This document shows positions 41,224-43,998 of a stretch of DNA of 43,998 nt, piece after piece. The DNA lies in contig JAJDOG010000009.1 of assembly GCA_022340285.1 (NCBI GenBank), forward strand, positions 1 to 43,998. Reading direction: 5' to 3'. The translations under genes were made by a program, and so were the position numbers. The first letter of the stretch is position 1. Every line of letters starts with the position of its first letter. The notes beneath the pieces are model-generated. The model was not told the origin of the DNA. It did no database searches and was given only the letters and a program-made list of their open reading frames with translations. The stretch comes from Betaproteobacteria bacterium (GTDB taxonomy: Bacteria; Pseudomonadota; Gammaproteobacteria; Burkholderiales; SG8-39).

Positions 41224-41850
41224 ATGAAGTTCGAAGACGCCCAGGCGCACTGGAACGCCCGCTTCGCGGGCGATGACTATCACTTCGGCACGGCGCCGAA
41301 CGTCTTCCTCGCGAGCCAGGAGAAGCTGCTTCGCCCGGGCATGTCGGCGCTCTGCGTGGCCGACGGCGAGGGCCGCAACAGCGTCTGGCTCGCAAAGCAC
41401 GGCCTGCGCGTCACCGCGTTCGATATCTCGCCGGTCGGCGTCGAGAAGGCGCGCCGTCTCGCTCGCGAGGCGGGCGTCGCGGTCGAGTATTCTCTCGCCG
41501 ACATCAGGGAATGGAACTGGGATGCCGAACAGTATGATCTGGTCGCGGTGATCTTCATCCAGTTTCTGTCGCCTGCGGAACGCGCCAAGGTGTTCGAAGG
41601 CATCGCGCGTGCAGTCGTGCCGTGCGGCCTTCTCCTCGTGCAAGGATACCGGCCGCGCCAGGTCGAGTACGGCACCGGCGGCCCACCGATTCCCGAGAAC
41701 CTTTACACGGAAGCCCTGCTGCGTGAAGCGTTCGGCCACTTCGAGATCCTGCATCTCGCCGAGCACGACGACGTGCTGGACGAGGGACCGCGGCACCGCG
41801 GCATGTCAGCGCTCATCGATCTGGTCGCGCGGAAACCGCCGAAACCCTGA
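41224..41850 (+). CDS. SAM-dependent methyltransferase, TehB/tellurite-resistance-like
   Basis: A 208-residue methyltransferase. Opening HWNARFAGDDYHFGTAPNVF, motif I VADGEGRNSVWLAKHG (about 45-60), AFDISPVGVEKARRLA and VAVIFIQFLSPAERAKVF are characteristic of the TehB-like branch of Methyltransf_11/25 proteins. The substrate is unknown; TehB methylates tellurite or selenite, but most homologues act on thiols or other small molecules. It begins 30 bases after fadB on the same strand and may be co-transcribed. Confidence 0.87.
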   Translation: MKFEDAQAHWNARFAGDDYHFGTAPNVFLASQEKLLRPGMSALCVADGEGRNSVWLAKHGLRVTAFDISPVGVEKARRLAREAGVAVEYSLADIREWNWDAEQYDLVAVIFIQFLSPAERAKVFEGIARAVVPCGLLLVQGYRPRQVEYGTGGPPIPENLYTEALLREAFGHFEILHLAEHDDVLDEGPRHRGMSALIDLVARKPPKP

Positions 41851-41885
41851 CCCCGCACCGGGTGTCATAGCAGGGAAGCCGACCG

Positions 41886-42812
41886 ATGGAAGCCTGGCTC
41901 CCCGAACTACGCAGCGGTTACGATCGCGCGACGATCCGCACCATACAGGTGGCGTTCGCGTTGTCGCTGCTCCTTCACATTGCGGTGCTGTGGCCGTGGC
42001 AGTCGCGGCCCCATTTTCTGTCGCTCGACAATCCCGAGCGCGGCAACGCAAGCGGGCCGCTGATCGTGGAGCTCGCGCCGCGGCCGAGTCCGGCAGTCAC
42101 GCCTCCGCCTGCACCGCCGCCCGCAACACCCACACCCCCCTCACGGCCCGTCGAGGCACGGCCGGCACCAGCGAAACGACCTCCCACGCCCAAGGCGGTA
42201 CCGCGCCCACCATCCGCGCCACCGGTCCTCGCGCGGAACAAACCAACGCCTGCAGTCGTGCCGCGGCGGGCCGAACCGCCCACGGCCACTCCAGCCCCCT
42301 CGCCCCCGCCTATCGAGGGCGATCTTTCGTCGTACATCGAGGCGCGGCGCCGCGCCCGCGGTGAAGCGACGCCCGCCTTTCCCCGCAGCGAACCACCGCC
42401 CGCGCCTTCGGAGGAGGACGAAAGAGCGCGCCACAACCGCATCGTCGCCGCAAACCTCGGACTGCTGGACACGCCGACCTTTGGCCACGATCCGGAAGCC
42501 GGGGGTGGGATATTCCAGATTCAGCGCATGGGTCTCAACGACGCCGCGTTCATCTTCTTCGGCTGGAACAAGGACATCGGCCGGAACTCGCGGCAGTTGA
42601 TCGAGGTCGAGAGAGGAGACAACAGCGACATCCGCATCGCGGTGGTCCGCAAGATGATCGCGATCATTCGCGAGAAGGAGACCGGGGACTTCGTCTGGAG
42701 GTCGAAGCGCCTCGGCCAGAGCATCACGCTGTCCGCCCGCCCGCGCGACAATGCGGGGCTCGAGGGTTTCCTGATGCGGGACCTCTTCGCCGATGCGGGC
42801 TGGCCGAATTGA
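41886..42812 (+). CDS. Proline-rich membrane-anchored TonB-like protein, hypothetical
   Basis: A 308-residue protein with a single N-terminal membrane anchor (TIQVAFALSLLLHIAVLWPW, about residues 19-38). A Pro/Ala-rich stretch (about 64-160) could span the periplasm, as in TonB. A conserved-looking C-terminal domain (about 215-308) follows, with FQIQRMGLNDAAFIFFGWNK and NSRQLIEVERGDNSDIRIAV. The anchor-spacer-domain plan resembles TonB or TolA, but the C-terminal sequence does not match the TonB fold that I can recognise, and no ExbBD genes are close. The function is unknown. It ends 6 bases before the stop of the convergent ketopantoate reductase gene. Confidence 0.78.
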   Translation: MEAWLPELRSGYDRATIRTIQVAFALSLLLHIAVLWPWQSRPHFLSLDNPERGNASGPLIVELAPRPSPAVTPPPAPPPATPTPPSRPVEARPAPAKRPPTPKAVPRPPSAPPVLARNKPTPAVVPRRAEPPTATPAPSPPPIEGDLSSYIEARRRARGEATPAFPRSEPPPAPSEEDERARHNRIVAANLGLLDTPTFGHDPEAGGGIFQIQRMGLNDAAFIFFGWNKDIGRNSRQLIEVERGDNSDIRIAVVRKMIAIIREKETGDFVWRSKRLGQSITLSARPRDNAGLEGFLMRDLFADAGWPN

Positions 42813-42818
42813 CAACGG

Positions 42819-43721
42819 CTAGCGCGAACTCGCCTGCCGATCCTCGAGCAGCTTGACCAATGCGTGCAGGACGCGATTGACGGGCGCTGCGATGCCAAGC
42901 GCCTCGCCCTTGCGCACGATATAGCCGTTGAGGTGGTCGATCTCGGTGCGCTTTCCCCGCGCCAGGTCCTGGGCGGTGGACGAGGACTGCGTGGGCATCG
43001 TGCGCGCGATGCCCTGCACGGCATCCCAGATGTCGGCTGGAACGGTGACATCCCGCGCCCGCGCGACCGCCGAGCACTCCTGCACGACGTCGCGCATCAC
43101 CGCCTCGACACCTTCGCCCTGCACAAGGCGCCCGTAGGGCAGCTGCGTGATGGCCGAGAGGGCGTTGTAGGCGCAGTTCAGGATCAGCTTCGCCCACAGC
43201 GCGCCTGTCACGTTGTCGGAGATCTGCGTGGGCACGCCAGCGCCGGTAAGCAGCGCAACGAGCTCGTCGCTGGTCCCCGATGGCCCGATGACTAGCTCGC
43301 CCCTTCCATGATGCTTGACGTGACCGGGTCCCGCCATTTCGGCGGCAACGTAGACCACCGCCGGGACCACCTCCTGTCGCAGCACCGCCTGCAGCCGTTC
43401 GAGGTTGTCGACACCGTTCTGCAGGCTGAGCACGAGCGCATCGGGCTCGAGATGCGGCGCGATCCCTGCCGCCGCGCTCTCCGTGTCGGTGGACTTGACG
43501 GAGAAGAGCACGATCTTCGCTCCCCGCACGGCGCCCGTCTCGGTGCTGGCCTCCGTCGGAACGTGCGCTCGGAAAGTCTGCGTGTCCATGAAGAGGCCAT
43601 TCCGACGCACTGCCTCGACGAGCCGCGGCCGCCCGATCAGCATCACCGAATGGCCCGCGCGCGCCAGCATGCCACCGTAGTAGCAGCCCACCGCGCCCGC
43701 GCCCATCACCGCGATTCTCAT
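42819..43721 (-). CDS. 2-dehydropantoate 2-reductase (PanE/ApbA) family
   Basis: A 300-residue reductase close to the standard PanE length. Residues 7-13 are GAGAVGC, followed by FSVKSTDTESA (active-site Lys), LQNGVDNLE, KLILNCAYNALSAITQLPYG and the C-terminal SSTAQDLARGKRTEIDHLNG with the catalytic Glu and substrate Ser. It reduces ketopantoate to pantoate or a similar 2-keto acid with NADPH. Upstream, an FAD-linked oxidase gene ends 10 bases away on the same strand, so an oxidase producing a keto acid and a reductase may be co-regulated. Confidence 0.93.
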   Translation of the reverse strand: MRIAVMGAGAVGCYYGGMLARAGHSVMLIGRPRLVEAVRRNGLFMDTQTFRAHVPTEASTETGAVRGAKIVLFSVKSTDTESAAAGIAPHLEPDALVLSLQNGVDNLERLQAVLRQEVVPAVVYVAAEMAGPGHVKHHGRGELVIGPSGTSDELVALLTGAGVPTQISDNVTGALWAKLILNCAYNALSAITQLPYGRLVQGEGVEAVMRDVVQECSAVARARDVTVPADIWDAVQGIARTMPTQSSSTAQDLARGKRTEIDHLNGYIVRKGEALGIAAPVNRVLHALVKLLEDRQASSR

Positions 43722-43731
43722 TGCGCTCAGT

Positions 43732-43998
43732 TCACGCGGCGAAGATCTTGCCCGGGTTCATCAGGTTGCTCGGATCGAGCGCCGCCTTCGCCTGGCGCAT
43801 GACGCCGACCGAATCGCCGTGCTCCGCCTCGAGGAACGCGATCTTGCCGCTTCCGATGCCGTGCTCGCCGGTGCACGTGCCGCCCAGGGCGAGCGCGCGG
43901 CGCACGAGTCGATCGTTGAGCGCCTCGGCACGCTCGAGCTCCTCGTGAATGCCGGGCTTCACGAGAATGAGCAGATGGAAGTTCCCATCGCCCACGTG
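43732..43998 (-). CDS. FAD-binding oxidase, GlcD/D-lactate dehydrogenase type (partial, C-terminus only)
   Basis: The last 88 residues of an FAD-linked oxidase; the rest lies beyond the right edge. [16 protein letters not shown] is the metal/substrate His motif, and [20 protein letters not shown] followed by [20 protein letters not shown] is the well-known C-terminal signature of GlcD, D-lactate dehydrogenase and related 2-hydroxyacid oxidases. The frame is open to the window edge, so the true start is not visible. It lies directly upstream of the ketopantoate reductase gene. Confidence 0.93.
   Translation of the reverse strand, partial: HVGDGNFHLLILVKPGIHEELERAEALNDRLVRRALALGGTCTGEHGIGSGKIAFLEAEHGDSVGVMRQAKAALDPSNLMNPGKIFAA

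Noticed and set aside
1-43998. tRNA, rRNA, CRISPR arrays, insertion sequences or prophage genes
   Set aside because: I saw no cloverleaf-like gene, no regular spacer-repeat array, no transposase or integrase motifs, and no phage structural proteins.

Overview
The window looks like chromosomal DNA from a high-GC betaproteobacterium, probably a metabolically versatile soil or water species related to Burkholderiales. The inference rests on GC-rich codon use, purine-rich Shine-Dalgarno sites, and family content: DUF1631, DUF1223, DUF4124-like, a split PqiA with PqiB and PqiC, a QmcA/NfeD pair, and many CoA-linked catabolic enzymes. I see no rRNA, tRNA, CRISPR array, prophage or insertion sequence. 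Coding density is high and no gene-free stretch exceeds about 300 bases.

Layout. 1-5.5 kb (minus): a molybdenum hydroxylase large subunit cut by the left edge, a membrane-anchored protein with two L7/L12-type domains, a small membrane protein, a possible 53-residue ORF, then SPFH (QmcA-like) and NfeD. 5.3-11.5 kb: membrane and exported proteins (DUF1223, DUF3179), an MFS transporter and a DUF1631 protein. 11.7-14.2 kb: a GNAT-aminotransferase fusion followed by a fatty-acid-hydroxylase family membrane enzyme, here read as a possible lipid-modification pair. 14.3-21.2 kb: SDR, PhzF, enoyl-CoA hydratase and acyl-CoA ligase, with a divergent ThDP enzyme. 21.4-24.9 kb: pqiA1-pqiA2-pqiB-pqiC with overlapping ends, an intermembrane lipid transport system. 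24.9-30.1 kb: divergent pyrophosphatase, degenerate EAL protein, cupin plus HpaB-family flavin monooxygenase, an EF-hand protein, a glycine-zipper lipoprotein, a second cupin and DUF423.

30.2-35.5 kb (minus) holds the most striking functional unit. It is a five-gene corrinoid methyl-transfer operon: URO-D-family methyltransferase, corrinoid protein, MetH-activation-like protein, RACo-like [2Fe-2S]/ASKHA activator, and pterin-binding methyltransferase. Together these could move a methyl group from an unknown donor through cobalamin to tetrahydrofolate and reactivate the corrinoid. The organisation recalls the chloromethane (CmuA/CmuB) and acetogen O-demethylase systems.

35.7-44 kb: a SAM methyltransferase, a flavin reductase (possible partner of the HpaB-type oxygenase), class II aldolase coupled to a ketopantoate-reductase-like gene, a FadB-type beta-oxidation enzyme, a TehB-like methyltransferase, a proline-rich TonB-like protein, a second ketopantoate reductase, and the C-terminus of a GlcD-type FAD oxidase cut by the right edge.

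Five copies of a double-hairpin repeat lie between genes, each next to a gene's 3' end. Two arrays with a 9-base period and a T-rich terminator after the EAL gene complete the non-coding signals.
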